Numbered from the stretch's first letter, positions 43,203 through 52,524 are shown. The stretch: DNA of 64,000 nt from Accumulibacter sp. (GCF_023806635.1 NZ_JAMTDQ010000071.1:1-64000), one strand, 5' to 3'. Program-made: numbers and translations. The notes: generated from the letters alone by a model not told the origin.

Positions 43203-43984
43203 AGGTGTCCGCTGCCGATGACGCCGACGACCAGCGGCGGCCTCCCATCGCCCTGCCCCGACGCCAGGCGTGCGGCCAGCGCTTCGGCCATGGCGCGGTC
43301 CCAGTTCAGCTGCGCCTCGACGAAATGGCGGAAATCACGGCTGTCGCGACCGCCCTGGCCATGCGCGTGTTCGCCGTAGATGCTGAAAAGGAAGTCGCGA
43401 TAGGCCTCGCTGGCCGGCGCCGCGTGGCCGACACCTTCGCGTTCGTTCTCCGGAACGGCATCCCAGCCCTTGTCGCCGATCGCCCGCGTCAGCCGCGAAT
43501 CGACGTTGAGCGCCAGCATCGGCAGACGGTTGATGCGCGCGAACTCGAACAGCGGCTGGTAGAACGCAGCGGGAAAGCCCCAGATCTCCCCCCAGCCGGT
43601 CTGCGCCAGCAATGCCGGCGCGCTCAGTTCGCCGGCCACCCAGCGATCGAGCACCGGCTGCACACGGCGCGGGAACATCTCGAAGCCGACGACCATCTGC
43701 GGCCGCAGCGCGTGCAGCCCGGCAAGCACCTGCGCCTGCCAGCGGTGATGATCCTCGTCATCATGCTGCTCGCCGAGGAGGACGACATCGGCCGCCGCGG
43801 CGCGCGCCAGCACCTCGTTGGCGGGGGCACTCTCGGCCGTGCCATCGACGATCCGCAGCCAGCCCGTGGGCACCGTGCAGGCGGCGGGCACTGCTGCCGA
43901 GCCGGGCAGCAGCGACACGACCGCGACGGCAACGGCCAGCGCGAGCAATGCAAGCACCGGCCAGCGGCCTCGCTGACAACGCAT
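42779..43984 (-). CDS. ChaN-family protein with C-terminal PDZ domain
   Basis: 401 aa. N-terminal membrane/signal segment (WPVLALLALAVAVAVVSLL), then the ChaN/haem-binding uptake-type domain with VVLLGEQHDDEDHHRWQ and RPQMVVGFEMFPRR, ending in a PDZ domain (SGVRVQAVTAGSLAEKSG, LMAGDRLLEVAGRP). ChaN of Campylobacter is an iron-regulated haem-binding lipoprotein; the PDZ fusion suggests an envelope proteolysis link, fitting the former partner M1 peptidase. The ATG at 43984 follows the LOV gene by 10 nt, so they form an operon. Confidence 0.85.
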   Translation of the reverse strand: MRCQRGRWPVLALLALAVAVAVVSLLPGSAAVPAACTVPTGWLRIVDGTAESAPANEVLARAAAADVVLLGEQHDDEDHHRWQAQVLAGLHALRPQMVVGFEMFPRRVQPVLDRWVAGELSAPALLAQTGWGEIWGFPAAFYQPLFEFARINRLPMLALNVDSRLTRAIGDKGWDAVPENEREGVGHAAPASEAYRDFLFSIYGEHAHGQGGRDSRDFRHFVEAQLNWDRAMAEALAARLASGQGDGRPPLVVGVIGSGHLRHGHGVPHQLRALGVGRVATLLPLTFADACREMQPGLADALFVLPSKPALPVPPPRLGVQLEDIGGAGSGVRVQAVTAGSLAEKSGLMAGDRLLEVAGRPADQAAAVIARVRAAAPGTWLPLRVGRGDTTLEIVVRLPPE

Positions 43985-43994
43985 CGCCGGCGCC

Positions 43995-44426
43995 TCAGCC
44001 AAAACGCGGCTGCTCACCGCTGCCGCCGTCAGGCATCGCCGCACCGAGATCGTACTGCACACCCAGGTAGTAGATCACCCGGCCCTCGCGATCGCACAGC
44101 GGGCGGATCGACAGCCGGTTGAGGAACATGCTGCCGTCGCGGCGATAATTGCGCAGGGTCACGACGCAGGCTTCCTGCCTTGCCAGCGCGGCGCGGATCG
44201 TCGCCAGCGCCGGCTGCTCGCGATCCTCTCCCTGCAGGAAGCGACAGTTGCGACCAACGATCTCCGCCTGCGAGTAGCCCGACATCTCCTCGAACACCTT
44301 GTTCGCATAGACGATCGGATTGTCGGGCAGATCGGGGTCGGACAGGGTGATGCCATTGACGCAGGAATCGAGAATCTGCGTCAGCACCCAAGGGATCAAA
44401 CCGTCGTCTTTTGCCGTCGTGAACAT
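43995..44426 (-). CDS. Short LOV blue-light photoreceptor protein
   Basis: 143 aa, a single PAS/LOV domain with little else. The photoactive motif GRNCRFLQG is at 58-66 with the adduct-forming Cys61, preceded by NPIVYANKVFEEMSGY and followed by NYRRDGSMFLNRLSI. These are the flavin-binding residues of canonical LOV domains. Short LOV proteins of this type (e.g. in Pseudomonas) lack a fused effector and signal by dimer rearrangement. The ATG at 44426 has GGGAGA upstream. Co-directional with chaN; the partner is unknown. Confidence 0.92.
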   Translation of the reverse strand: MFTTAKDDGLIPWVLTQILDSCVNGITLSDPDLPDNPIVYANKVFEEMSGYSQAEIVGRNCRFLQGEDREQPALATIRAALARQEACVVTLRNYRRDGSMFLNRLSIRPLCDREGRVIYYLGVQYDLGAAMPDGGSGEQPRFG

Positions 44427-44476
44427 GGGTATCTCCCGCAAGGCAGCATGGCAGGGCAATGCACTGGCGCGCAGGG

Positions 44477-44929
44477 CTAGTCCCTGCTGAGCATTTCCTT
44501 TTCGAGGAGCAGTTTCAGCGTCTTCACCGTCCGCCGGGCACCGTCCTGCAGCGCGATCCGTACCAGCTTCTCGAACGGCCGCAGGCGTGGTTCGAGGGCG
44601 GCGATTTCGAAGCTGAAGCGGATCGTCGTCGATGAACTGCAGTCGTCGAACTCGTAGAGCGATGAATAGGGGGCCGAAATCCCCTGAAAGCGGACTCGCT
44701 TCGGTGCTTCGAGTTCGCTCACCTCGAACACCGATTCGGACTTGTGACCCTGATCGACCCGCACCTGACGCGCCTGGAAACCCGGCCGCACAGGGCCTGG
44801 CGAAAGCGGCTCGAGACGCAGGACTTCCGGCGACCAGCGCGGATAGTTGACGAGGAAATCGAGCGCGACGAACTGGAAGACGCGGTCGATCTCCTCGAAC
44901 ACCAAGACGTCAGCCGTGGCGCCGATCAT
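44477..44929 (-). CDS. SRPBCC (START-like) family protein
   Basis: 150 aa, no signal peptide. The pattern of alternating beta strands with NYPRWSPEV, GFQARQVRVDQGH and a final amphipathic helix (DGARRTVKTLKLLLEKE) fits polyketide cyclase/dehydrase-like SRPBCC proteins, which bind hydrophobic ligands. Ligand unknown. It ends 50 nt before the LOV gene on the same strand and may be in its operon. Confidence 0.85.
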   Translation of the reverse strand: MIGATADVLVFEEIDRVFQFVALDFLVNYPRWSPEVLRLEPLSPGPVRPGFQARQVRVDQGHKSESVFEVSELEAPKRVRFQGISAPYSSLYEFDDCSSSTTIRFSFEIAALEPRLRPFEKLVRIALQDGARRTVKTLKLLLEKEMLSRD

Positions 44930-45332
44930 TGCTCAGCCCTTGCCCTCCATGGAGACTGCCCCGCTCCGTCATGCCGTGTACCGCTCCGGCAGCGGACGGG
45001 GCGCCGCCGCTGGCGGCATTTCAGTCCGAACCGGCGGTAGTCTGCTACCCTTCAGATGCAAAGTAAAGTCATCCGGTCTCGCGCGGTCTCGCCGCCGACA
45101 GCGTCGGGGGCTAGTCAGGGGCGATGCCTGTCTGCTACCCTTCGGCCTCAAAGCACACTTGGAGCACTGGCCTGATGTTTGCTCACCGAGGCACTTCGCT
45201 GACTCAGCCGGACCTCCCACCGCGGGGCGGCGGCCTGGGCCAGTCTCCGCCGCTGACGTCAGCCGGCCGGCGTCGCCGGCGCGACGATGCGCGGTCGGCC
45301 GCCAGGGCGGATGCCGCGCGCCGGAGAAGCTG
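44930..45332. other. Intergenic region with a 14-bp direct repeat
   Basis: 403 nt between the divergent SRPBCC and FHA-EAL genes. GTCTGCTACCCTTC occurs at 45040-45053 and again at 45130-45143, 90 bp apart, each followed by a similar CAAAG-containing segment. No gene is seen. It may hold control sites for one or both genes. Confidence 0.55.
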
Positions 45333-46454
45333 GTGAACGGGTGCTGGTTTCTCGAGTCGGTCAGCGCCTACGGCTCGCGCATCGTCTACAACGTCTCGCA
45401 CCTGCCATTCGGCATCGGTCGCGATACGGACAACGACCTGGTGGTCGCCGCCGCCGGCCTCAGCCGGCATCACGCGGTACTCACCGAGGACCTCAGTGGC
45501 CGTCTCAGGCTGACCGATCTCGACAGCTTGAACGGCACTTCGGTCAATCGACAGCGAGTCGAGGGCTCGTGCCTGCTCCAGGAGAACTACATCGTGCACT
45601 TCGGCGGCGTCGAGTTCCGCCTGGGCCTGCGCACGGTGGAGCTACCCCGGTTCGACCAGTCGCTGACGATGCTGGCTCCTGCGGACTCGACCCTGTCCGA
45701 ACTCTTCGTGACCAATGAGGACGAGTTCCACCAATTGCTCGCCGGCCAGGGCATCAGCGGTGCGGCGCAAGCGATCGCCGATAGCGGCGATGGAGCGATC
45801 GTCGCCTACGAGTTTCTCGGCCGTGCGTACCACCCGCAGTTGCCGGTCGCGCCGCTGCCGCTGTTCAAGATCGCGCGCAACCTGAATCTCGAGGCCGAAC
45901 TCAGCCAGGCGTTCCGCAACTTCGCGCTGACGGTGATGGCGCCGCGCCTGGACGGTTTCACGCTCTTCGCCAACGTCCATCCCAAGGAGACCTTCAGCGC
46001 CGATTTCCTCGCCGCACTGCGGCGGACGCGGCAGCGCCTGCCCCGGCTTGACCTGGTGATCGAGGTACATGAAAGCGCCGTGACGGACGCGAAGGAACTG
46101 GTCGAACTGGCCGCCTGCCTGCGCGACCTCGGTGTGCGCTTCGCCTATGATGACTTCGGCGCCGGGCAGGCGCGCCTCAACGAACTGGGCGAGGCGCCGG
46201 CGCACTTCGTCAAGTTCGACATCGGTCTCGTGCGCAACATCCACCGCGCCAGCGAACGCAAGCGGCGCGTCGTGGGCGACCTCGTCAAGCTCGTTCTCGA
46301 CCTCGGCTCGGTGCCGCTCGCCGAGGGGGTCGAGTGCGCCGAATCCGCCGCGACCTGCCATGAGATGGGGTTCAGGCTCATCCAGGGCTTCCACGTCGGC
46401 AGACCGATCGCGGCGGACGACCTGCCGCCGGCGAGCGTGCCCCCTGACTGCTGA
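45333..46454 (+). CDS. FHA-EAL domain protein, putative c-di-GMP phosphodiesterase
   Basis: 373 aa. An FHA domain (FGIGRDTDNDLVV, LSRHHAVL, LDSLNGTSVN; about 20-95) is followed by an EAL domain (about 135-365). The EAL signature is changed to EFL (YEFLGR), but the other catalytic residues look present: ANVHP, IEVHES, YDDFGAG, VKFDIG, AEGVE, QGFHVG. FHA domains bind phosphothreonine, so kinase input may control c-di-GMP turnover. The GTG start at 45333 has GGAG upstream. Activity is likely but unproven because of the EFL change. Confidence 0.88.
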   Translation: MNGCWFLESVSAYGSRIVYNVSHLPFGIGRDTDNDLVVAAAGLSRHHAVLTEDLSGRLRLTDLDSLNGTSVNRQRVEGSCLLQENYIVHFGGVEFRLGLRTVELPRFDQSLTMLAPADSTLSELFVTNEDEFHQLLAGQGISGAAQAIADSGDGAIVAYEFLGRAYHPQLPVAPLPLFKIARNLNLEAELSQAFRNFALTVMAPRLDGFTLFANVHPKETFSADFLAALRRTRQRLPRLDLVIEVHESAVTDAKELVELAACLRDLGVRFAYDDFGAGQARLNELGEAPAHFVKFDIGLVRNIHRASERKRRVVGDLVKLVLDLGSVPLAEGVECAESAATCHEMGFRLIQGFHVGRPIAADDLPPASVPPDC

Positions 46455-46622
46455 GATCGTGGCGGGAGGCTGCCGCTCCCCGATCGGGAGGAAATCGTCG
46501 CGCACGGGCGGGCATCCCGGGCGCGGGCCCGACGACACCGACCAGATGAACCGGCGAGCGCGCAGCGCCGACCCCGTCGGCTTGGTACAATGCCGGATTG
46601 ACCGTCCTGCAGGCGCCCACAC

Positions 46623-47798
46623 ATGAAACGCTCCCGCTTCTCTTCCCGCAAGCGCATCTCGACCGATGCCACCGAATTGAGCCGCCTGGCGATCGGCCTT
46701 GCCGAGTCCGGCAGCAAGATGGAAGACCAGTTCTGGCAGGGTCGCCTGGTCGAGCTGGTCAACAGGCTGTTCCACGATGGCACGGAGGACGATTTCACGA
46801 GTGCGCTCGACCGTCTGTTCGACGCACATCCGATGGCGCACGACGACCTCGCCGACATCATCGAAGCGAATGCCGAATCCTGCGTCGTCAGGCACGGCGG
46901 GCAGGATTTCGACGTCCTCCTGCTGGCCGCGCCGGTGCTTGCCTGGTCACGCTTCTCGATCCCGACCGCGGCGATCCCGCGCAGCACGCTGCAGACGCTG
47001 AAGGTCCATCTGGGCGCACACGTGCTGGCAGCCGACGCGCGACTGGCTCTGGTCGACTACTTCTACAGCCCCGACCAGCTGCCGCACACTTTTGTCGACA
47101 CCTGGCAGATGATGCGCCAGCTCGGCGAGGCGGCGCTGGAAGGCAGCGATCTCAGTGTCGATGCGGCAGCGATGCCCGAAACCAATCGCTTCCTGTCCGA
47201 CACGCGGTACCTGCTCGGCGCCGTGGTGGTGCCGCACCCGTTGCCAATCTTCCACTGGAACGAGAGTACGAAGAGCAGCCGCGAGACGGTGCAGAAGGAG
47301 TGGCTGCGACAGGGCGGGCCGTGTTTCGAGCCCCTGCTCACCGGCTGCGCCTACCAGCCGCTGCTGGCCGACGCCTACCATGCGGCCTGCCGGGCTGCCG
47401 ACACTGCATCCCGCCCCTACTCGCTCGATGCTTCGGTCGCTTTCCTGCAGGGCGCCCTGGGCCTGTCGCCGGAGAACCTGCGGGCGGTGGTCGGCGCCTT
47501 CCACGACCAGCGGCTCGAGGAGTTCCGCGTCGGCTTTGGCCCGCGCGACAGCGACCTGATCTTCCACGGAGTCGTCTGGCCACTGCTGGGAATCGAGGAC
47601 GAGAACAGCGACATTGCCGGCGAGATCGAAACCACCCTGCGCAAGGCGGGGGTCAAGGAGGTTCTGGTACTCGACCAGCAGTTCCCCTACGAGTTCTGCG
47701 ACGACTGCGGCGCCCCGCTCTACCCGAACGCGGACGGCGAAACGGTGCACGCGGAGATGCCGGAACAGGACAACACCCCCTCACAGACCCTGCATTGA
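46623..47798 (+). CDS. DUF2863 family protein
   Basis: 391 aa cytoplasmic protein typical of betaproteobacteria. It starts MKRSRFSSRKRISTDATELS and contains DVLLLAAPVLAWSRFSIPT and a C-terminal EFCDDCGAPLYPNADGE, a Cys pair that may bind metal. The family has no known function. TACAAT at 46585-46590 with TGG just before is a plausible extended -10. Followed 27 nt later by bioA on the same strand. Confidence 0.9.
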   Translation: MKRSRFSSRKRISTDATELSRLAIGLAESGSKMEDQFWQGRLVELVNRLFHDGTEDDFTSALDRLFDAHPMAHDDLADIIEANAESCVVRHGGQDFDVLLLAAPVLAWSRFSIPTAAIPRSTLQTLKVHLGAHVLAADARLALVDYFYSPDQLPHTFVDTWQMMRQLGEAALEGSDLSVDAAAMPETNRFLSDTRYLLGAVVVPHPLPIFHWNESTKSSRETVQKEWLRQGGPCFEPLLTGCAYQPLLADAYHAACRAADTASRPYSLDASVAFLQGALGLSPENLRAVVGAFHDQRLEEFRVGFGPRDSDLIFHGVVWPLLGIEDENSDIAGEIETTLRKAGVKEVLVLDQQFPYEFCDDCGAPLYPNADGETVHAEMPEQDNTPSQTLH

Positions 47799-47825
47799 AC
47801 AAATGCCGACGGACCCACGACGCCG

Positions 47826-49157
47826 ATGACCAGCAACCGCGAACTGCTCGAGCGCAGCCTGCGGGCCGTCTGGCACCCGTGCACGCAGATGAAGCACCAC
47901 GCCGGCACGGCAGCGCTGCCTCTGGTGCCGATCGCCAGAGGCCAGGGCGTCTGGCTGCATGACTTCGACGGCCATCGCTATCTCGACGGCATCAGCTCGT
48001 GGTGGGTCAACCTGTTCGGGCACTGTCATCCACGGATCAACGCCGCCCTGCGCGCGCAGCTCGATGAACTGGAGCACGTCATCCTCGCCGGCTTCACGCA
48101 GCGACCGGTGGTCGAACTGTCGGAGCGACTGGCGGCGCTGACCGGCGGCAGCCTCGGTCATTGCTTCTTCGCTTCCGACGGCGCCTCGGCAACCGAGATC
48201 GCCCTCAAGATGTCCTTTCATTCGTGGCAGAACCGCGGTCATGGCGAGAAGCGGGAGTTTCTCTGCGTGGCTGGCGGTTACCACGGCGAGACCGTCGGCG
48301 CGCTCGCAGTGACCGATGTCGCGCTGTTCAGGGATGCCTACGCCGCACTGATTCGCCCGGCGGGAGTCGTCGATTCGCCTGACGCGCGCCTCGCGGCGAG
48401 CGGCGAGAGCGCCGTCGATGTCGCCAGGCGCGCCGCCAGCGCCCTGGAACTTCGTCTCGAGCGGGAACATCAGCGCATCGCCGCGCTCATCGTCGAGCCA
48501 CTGATCCAGTGCGCCAGCGGCATGGCGATGCACGATCCGGAGTACCTGCGCCTCGCCCGCGGCCTCTGCGACCGCTACGGGGTGCACCTGATCTGCGACG
48601 AGATCGCTGTCGGCTGTGGTCGCAGCGGCAGCTTCTTCGCGCACGAACAGGCAGCGATCCGGCCGGACTTCCTTTGCCTGTCGAAGGGCATCTCGGGCGG
48701 CTACCTGCCGCTGTCGATCGTCATGACCAGCGATGCGGTCTACGCCGACTTCTACGATGACGCGACCAGCCGCGGCTTCCTGCACTCGCACTCCTACACC
48801 GGCAACGCGCTCGCCTGCCGTGCGGCACTGGCAACGCTCGACATCTTCGCCGACGAGCAGGTGATCGAGCGCAACCCGGTTCTTGCCCGGCACCTCGGCG
48901 CCTGCCTGCAGCCGCTCGCCGCTCATCCGCACGTGCGCCACCTGCGGCAACGCGGCATGATCGCCGCCTTCGACGTCGTCTGCGACGATCCGCTCTTCTC
49001 GCGCCGGTTCTACGTCGAGGCATTGGCGCAAGGGATTCTCCTACGGCCGATCGGCAACACGATCTACTTCATGCCACCGTACGTCATCAGCCCGGATGAG
49101 ATCGAGTTCTTGGTCGAGCGCGCGACGGTGGCGCTGGAGGCAGCCCTGCGGCGATGA
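47826..49157 (+). CDS. bioA: Adenosylmethionine--8-amino-7-oxononanoate transaminase
   Basis: 443 aa, PLP class III aminotransferase that converts KAPA to DAPA with SAM as amino donor. Visible: WHPCTQMKHH, DGISSWWVNLFGHCHPRI, CDEIAVGCGRSG and the PLP lysine in LSKGISGGYLPLS. First gene of a tight bioAFHCD operon; its stop overlaps the bioF start. Confidence 0.97.
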   Translation: MTSNRELLERSLRAVWHPCTQMKHHAGTAALPLVPIARGQGVWLHDFDGHRYLDGISSWWVNLFGHCHPRINAALRAQLDELEHVILAGFTQRPVVELSERLAALTGGSLGHCFFASDGASATEIALKMSFHSWQNRGHGEKREFLCVAGGYHGETVGALAVTDVALFRDAYAALIRPAGVVDSPDARLAASGESAVDVARRAASALELRLEREHQRIAALIVEPLIQCASGMAMHDPEYLRLARGLCDRYGVHLICDEIAVGCGRSGSFFAHEQAAIRPDFLCLSKGISGGYLPLSIVMTSDAVYADFYDDATSRGFLHSHSYTGNALACRAALATLDIFADEQVIERNPVLARHLGACLQPLAAHPHVRHLRQRGMIAAFDVVCDDPLFSRRFYVEALAQGILLRPIGNTIYFMPPYVISPDEIEFLVERATVALEAALRR

Positions 49158-50314
49158 TCTGGGACGAACTGCAGGGCGAACTCGACGCACTGCAACGCGC
49201 TGGCCTGCAACGAGCCCGACGAATCCTCGACGCGCCCTGCGGTCCGCTGGCGCGGGTCGACGGACGTGCGCTGATCAGCTTCTGCAGCAATGACTACCTC
49301 GGCCTCGCCAACGATCCGGCGCTGGTCGCCGCGGCATGCGCCGGCGCACGCTCCTGGGGAGTCGGCAGCGGCGCCTCGCACCTCGTCAGCGGCCACCTCG
49401 AACCGCACGCGGTGCTCGAGGAGAGGCTCGCAGCCTTCACCGGCTTCGACCGCGCCCTGCTCTTCTCCACCGGCTACATGGCCAACCTGGGCATCGTCCC
49501 GGCGCTGGTCGGGCGCGGCGATGCGGTGTTCGCCGACCGTCTCAACCATGCGTCGCTGATCGACGCGGTACAGCTCTCGCGCGCCGACAGCCAGCGCTAT
49601 CCGCACGCGGATCTGGCGGCGCTCGAACGTCTGCTCGCCGCCAGCACCGCCCGGCGACGCCTGATCCTCAGCGATGCCGTCTTCAGCATGGACGGCGACC
49701 TGGCGCCGCTACCGGGCCTGCTGGCGCTGGCCGAGCGCTACGATGCCTGGCTGGTGCTCGATGACGCACATGGCTTTGGTGTCCTCGGCGCACAGGGGCG
49801 TGGCAGCATCAGCCACTTCGGGCTGCCGGCAAGCCGCCGGCTGATCTGCATGGGAACCCTCGGCAAGGCGGCTGGCGCCGCCGGCGCTTTCGTCGCGGCG
49901 AACGCGACGGTCATCGAATGGCTCGCCCAGCGTGCCCGCAGTTACATCTTCACCACTGCCGGCAGCCCGCTGATCGCCTGCGCGCTGGCCACCAGCCTCG
50001 ATCTGATCGCCGCCGGTGACGCCCGCCGCGCCCATCTCTGGCGACTCGTCGCCCAGTTGCGCGACGGTCTGGCCGACACCCGCTGGCGCCTGCTGCCGTC
50101 GCCGACGGCGATCCAGCCGGTGATCGTCGGCGACAACCACGCAGCCGTCCGGCTCGCTGCCGCGCTCTACGAGCGTGGCCTCTGGGTGCCGGCGATCAGG
50201 CCACCGACGGTGCCGAGCGGAACGGCACGCCTGCGCGTCTCGCTGAGCGCTGCGCACAGTGAGGCGCAGGTCGCCGGGTTGGTCGACGCACTGCGGGAGC
50301 TGGCATGCGCCTGA
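49154..50314 (+). CDS. bioF: 8-amino-7-oxononanoate synthase
   Basis: 386 aa, PLP-dependent condensation of pimeloyl-ACP with alanine. Motifs: CSNDYLGLAN, GVGSGASHLVSGH, DDAHGFGVLG and the PLP lysine in TLGKAAGAAGAF. The ATG overlaps the bioA TGA (ATGA), and its end overlaps bioH by 10 nt. Confidence 0.97.
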   Translation: MIWDELQGELDALQRAGLQRARRILDAPCGPLARVDGRALISFCSNDYLGLANDPALVAAACAGARSWGVGSGASHLVSGHLEPHAVLEERLAAFTGFDRALLFSTGYMANLGIVPALVGRGDAVFADRLNHASLIDAVQLSRADSQRYPHADLAALERLLAASTARRRLILSDAVFSMDGDLAPLPGLLALAERYDAWLVLDDAHGFGVLGAQGRGSISHFGLPASRRLICMGTLGKAAGAAGAFVAANATVIEWLAQRARSYIFTTAGSPLIACALATSLDLIAAGDARRAHLWRLVAQLRDGLADTRWRLLPSPTAIQPVIVGDNHAAVRLAAALYERGLWVPAIRPPTVPSGTARLRVSLSAAHSEAQVAGLVDALRELACA

Positions 50315-51069
50315 TCGCCGGTGACGGGCCCGACCTCGCACTGATCCACGGCTGGGGACTGGGCAGTGTGGTCTGGCAGCCCGTGGTCGAACCGCTGGCA
50401 GGTTCGTGGCGGCTGCACCTGGTCGACCTGCCCGGCTACGGGCGCACGGCCGACGAGCCGACGAGCCTGGCGGCGTGCGCCGAGTCGCTGCTCGCCAGCC
50501 TGCCGGCACCGGTGACGCTGTGCGGCTGGTCACTCGGTGGCCTGCTGGCGCTGCGCGCGGCGCTGCTGGCGCCGCAACAGGTCGGCGGACTGATCCTGAT
50601 TGGCAGCACGCCATGCTTCGTGCAGCGCCCGGACTGGCCGGCAGCGCAGCCGGCCAGTCTGCTGGCCGGCTTTGCCGACAGCGTCGGCCAGCGGCCAGCC
50701 GAAACCCTGCAACGCTTCGTCGCGCTGCTCTGCCAGGGAGACCGGCAGGCGCGGATGCTGACGCGCATGCTGCTCGGCCAGCTCCGCCAGGAGCCTCTAC
50801 CGTCGCCAGCCGCACTGCAGCGTGGTCTCGACTGGCTGCGCGACACCGACCTGCGGCCGCTGCTGCCCGGCATCCGCTGTCGCAGCCTGCTCGTGCACGG
50901 CGAAGACGATTCCCTCAATCCGCTCGCCGCCGCGAGCTGGCTGGCACAGGCACTGCCCGGAGGCCGGATCGAGATCTTCCCCGGCACCGGGCATGCGCCC
51001 TTTCTCGCCGACCCCGCACGCTGCGTCGAGCTGATCAACCAGTATGGCCATGCCACCCGTGCTCACTAG
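50305..51069 (+). CDS. bioH: Pimeloyl-ACP methyl ester carboxylesterase
   Basis: 254 aa alpha/beta hydrolase. It cleaves the methyl ester from pimeloyl-ACP to end pimelate synthesis. LIHGWGLGSVVW (oxyanion), nucleophile elbow CGWSLGGL, acid HGEDDSLNP and His GTGHAPF are present. It sits between bioF and bioC with overlaps on both sides. Confidence 0.96.
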   Translation: MRLIAGDGPDLALIHGWGLGSVVWQPVVEPLAGSWRLHLVDLPGYGRTADEPTSLAACAESLLASLPAPVTLCGWSLGGLLALRAALLAPQQVGGLILIGSTPCFVQRPDWPAAQPASLLAGFADSVGQRPAETLQRFVALLCQGDRQARMLTRMLLGQLRQEPLPSPAALQRGLDWLRDTDLRPLLPGIRCRSLLVHGEDDSLNPLAAASWLAQALPGGRIEIFPGTGHAPFLADPARCVELINQYGHATRAH

Positions 51070-51820
51070 ACAGCGCGTCCGCGAATCCTTCGACCGTGCC
51101 GTGGCCTCCTATGACGAGGCGGCGATCGTGCAGCGACAGGTCTGTCAGTTGCTGCTCGACCAGTTCCGACCCTCGACGAGGCCGGACTCGATCCTCGATG
51201 CCGGCTGCGGCACCGGCTACGGAATCGGCCTCCTGCAGCAGCGGTGGCCGGCGGCAGAGATCATCGCCATCGACTTCGCGCCGGCGATGCTCGCCGCCGC
51301 CCGCCAGCGCACCGATCTGTGCATCGCCGCCGACATCGAGGCCCTGCCCTGCCGGGACGCCAGTTGCAGCATCTGGTGGTCGAACCTGACCGTACAGTGG
51401 TGTGATCCCGTGGCAGTCTGCCAGGAGGCGCACCGGGTCCTGCGTCCACACGGCGACCTGGCGCTGAGCACGCTCGGGCCGGCGACCTTTGCCGAACTGC
51501 GCGAAGCCTTCGCCAGCATCGACCATCACCGCCACACGATCAGCTTCAGCGAACCGGAGGCGATCGCCGGTGCTCTGCGCCGCGCCGGCTTCGCCGGCGT
51601 CCGCCTGCACCGGCAGACCGTCAGCCAGCACTACCCGGATCTCGCGTCACTGTTGCGCGCGGTCAAGGACATCGGCGCCAACTCGGTCGGTGACGGTGCG
51701 CGCAGCGGCATGCTCGGACGGCGCGCCTGGCAACGCGTGCAGGCAGCCTACGAACGACACCGCTCGAGCGACGGCCTGCCGGCTCGTTACGACGTCATTC
51801 TCGCCTACGCCAATAAATGA
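51044..51820 (+). CDS. bioC: Malonyl-ACP O-methyltransferase
   Basis: 258 aa SAM-dependent methyltransferase that starts pimelate synthesis by capping malonyl-ACP. SAM motif ILDAGCGTGYGIG and the FDRAVASYDEAA N-terminus are typical. Starts at 51044 (or a second ATG at 51050), 26 nt inside bioH. Its TGA overlaps the bioD ATG. Confidence 0.96.
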   Translation: MAMPPVLTRQRVRESFDRAVASYDEAAIVQRQVCQLLLDQFRPSTRPDSILDAGCGTGYGIGLLQQRWPAAEIIAIDFAPAMLAAARQRTDLCIAADIEALPCRDASCSIWWSNLTVQWCDPVAVCQEAHRVLRPHGDLALSTLGPATFAELREAFASIDHHRHTISFSEPEAIAGALRRAGFAGVRLHRQTVSQHYPDLASLLRAVKDIGANSVGDGARSGMLGRRAWQRVQAAYERHRSSDGLPARYDVILAYANK

Positions 51821-52494
51821 AGAACATCCCCCCGGCCTGGTTCATCACCGGCACCGACACCGAGATCGGCAAGACCTTCGTTGCCTGCGCGCTGCTGCAC
51901 GCCCTGCGCCGATCTGGCGCGTGTGCGGTGGCGATGAAGCCGATCGCTGCCGGCTGCGACGAACACGGGATCAACGACGATGTCGAGCGACTGCTCGCGG
52001 CGTCCTCGTTCGCGCCGCCGCGGCAACTGGTGAACCCGTACTGCTTCCGCGCCGCGATCGCGCCGCATATCGCTGCCGCCGAGGAAGGCCGACGCATCGA
52101 GCTGCCGCTCATTGCGGCAGCCTTCGCCGAGTTGCGCTCGCTGGCCGACATGGTCCTGGTCGAGGGCGTTGGCGGCTTCTGCGTTCCGCTCGACGACGCG
52201 AGCGACACCGCGGACCTCGCCGCACTGCTCGATCTGCCGCTGATCCTGGTCGTCGGCATGCGCCTCGGATGCATCAACCATGCCCTGCTGACGGCGCAGG
52301 CGATTGCCGCGCGCGGCCTGTCCCTGGCGGGCTGGGTCGCCAACCGGATCGATCCGGAGATGTCGCGTTTCACCGAGAATCTGGCAGCGCTGCAGAGCCG
52401 GCTGCCAGCACCGCTGCTCGGCGTCGTCGAGCACGGCGCGACCCCGGCCGAGGCGGGACTCGCGCTACGGATCCCGCAAGCAGCGGGCCCCTGA
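51817..52494 (+). CDS. bioD: Dethiobiotin synthetase
   Basis: 225 aa P-loop ATPase that closes the ureido ring of DAPA. FITGTDTEIGKTFVACAL is the P-loop, followed by AMKPIAAGCD and VEGVGGFCVPL. Last gene of the biotin operon; bioB is not in the window. Convergent with bktB across an intrinsic terminator. Confidence 0.97.
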   Translation: MKNIPPAWFITGTDTEIGKTFVACALLHALRRSGACAVAMKPIAAGCDEHGINDDVERLLAASSFAPPRQLVNPYCFRAAIAPHIAAAEEGRRIELPLIAAAFAELRSLADMVLVEGVGGFCVPLDDASDTADLAALLDLPLILVVGMRLGCINHALLTAQAIAARGLSLAGWVANRIDPEMSRFTENLAALQSRLPAPLLGVVEHGATPAEAGLALRIPQAAGP

Positions 52495-52495
52495 G

Positions 52496-52524
52496 AAAAA
52501 AAACCGGCCGCGCAGCGGCCGGTT
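52496..52524 (-). terminator. Intrinsic terminator of bktB
   Basis: A perfect 10-bp stem (arms 52502-52511 and 52515-52524, GCA loop). Read on the minus strand it is followed by eight T (52503-52496), the classic rho-independent form for the thiolase gene. On the plus strand no T-tract follows, so for bioD it is at most weak. Confidence 0.88.
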
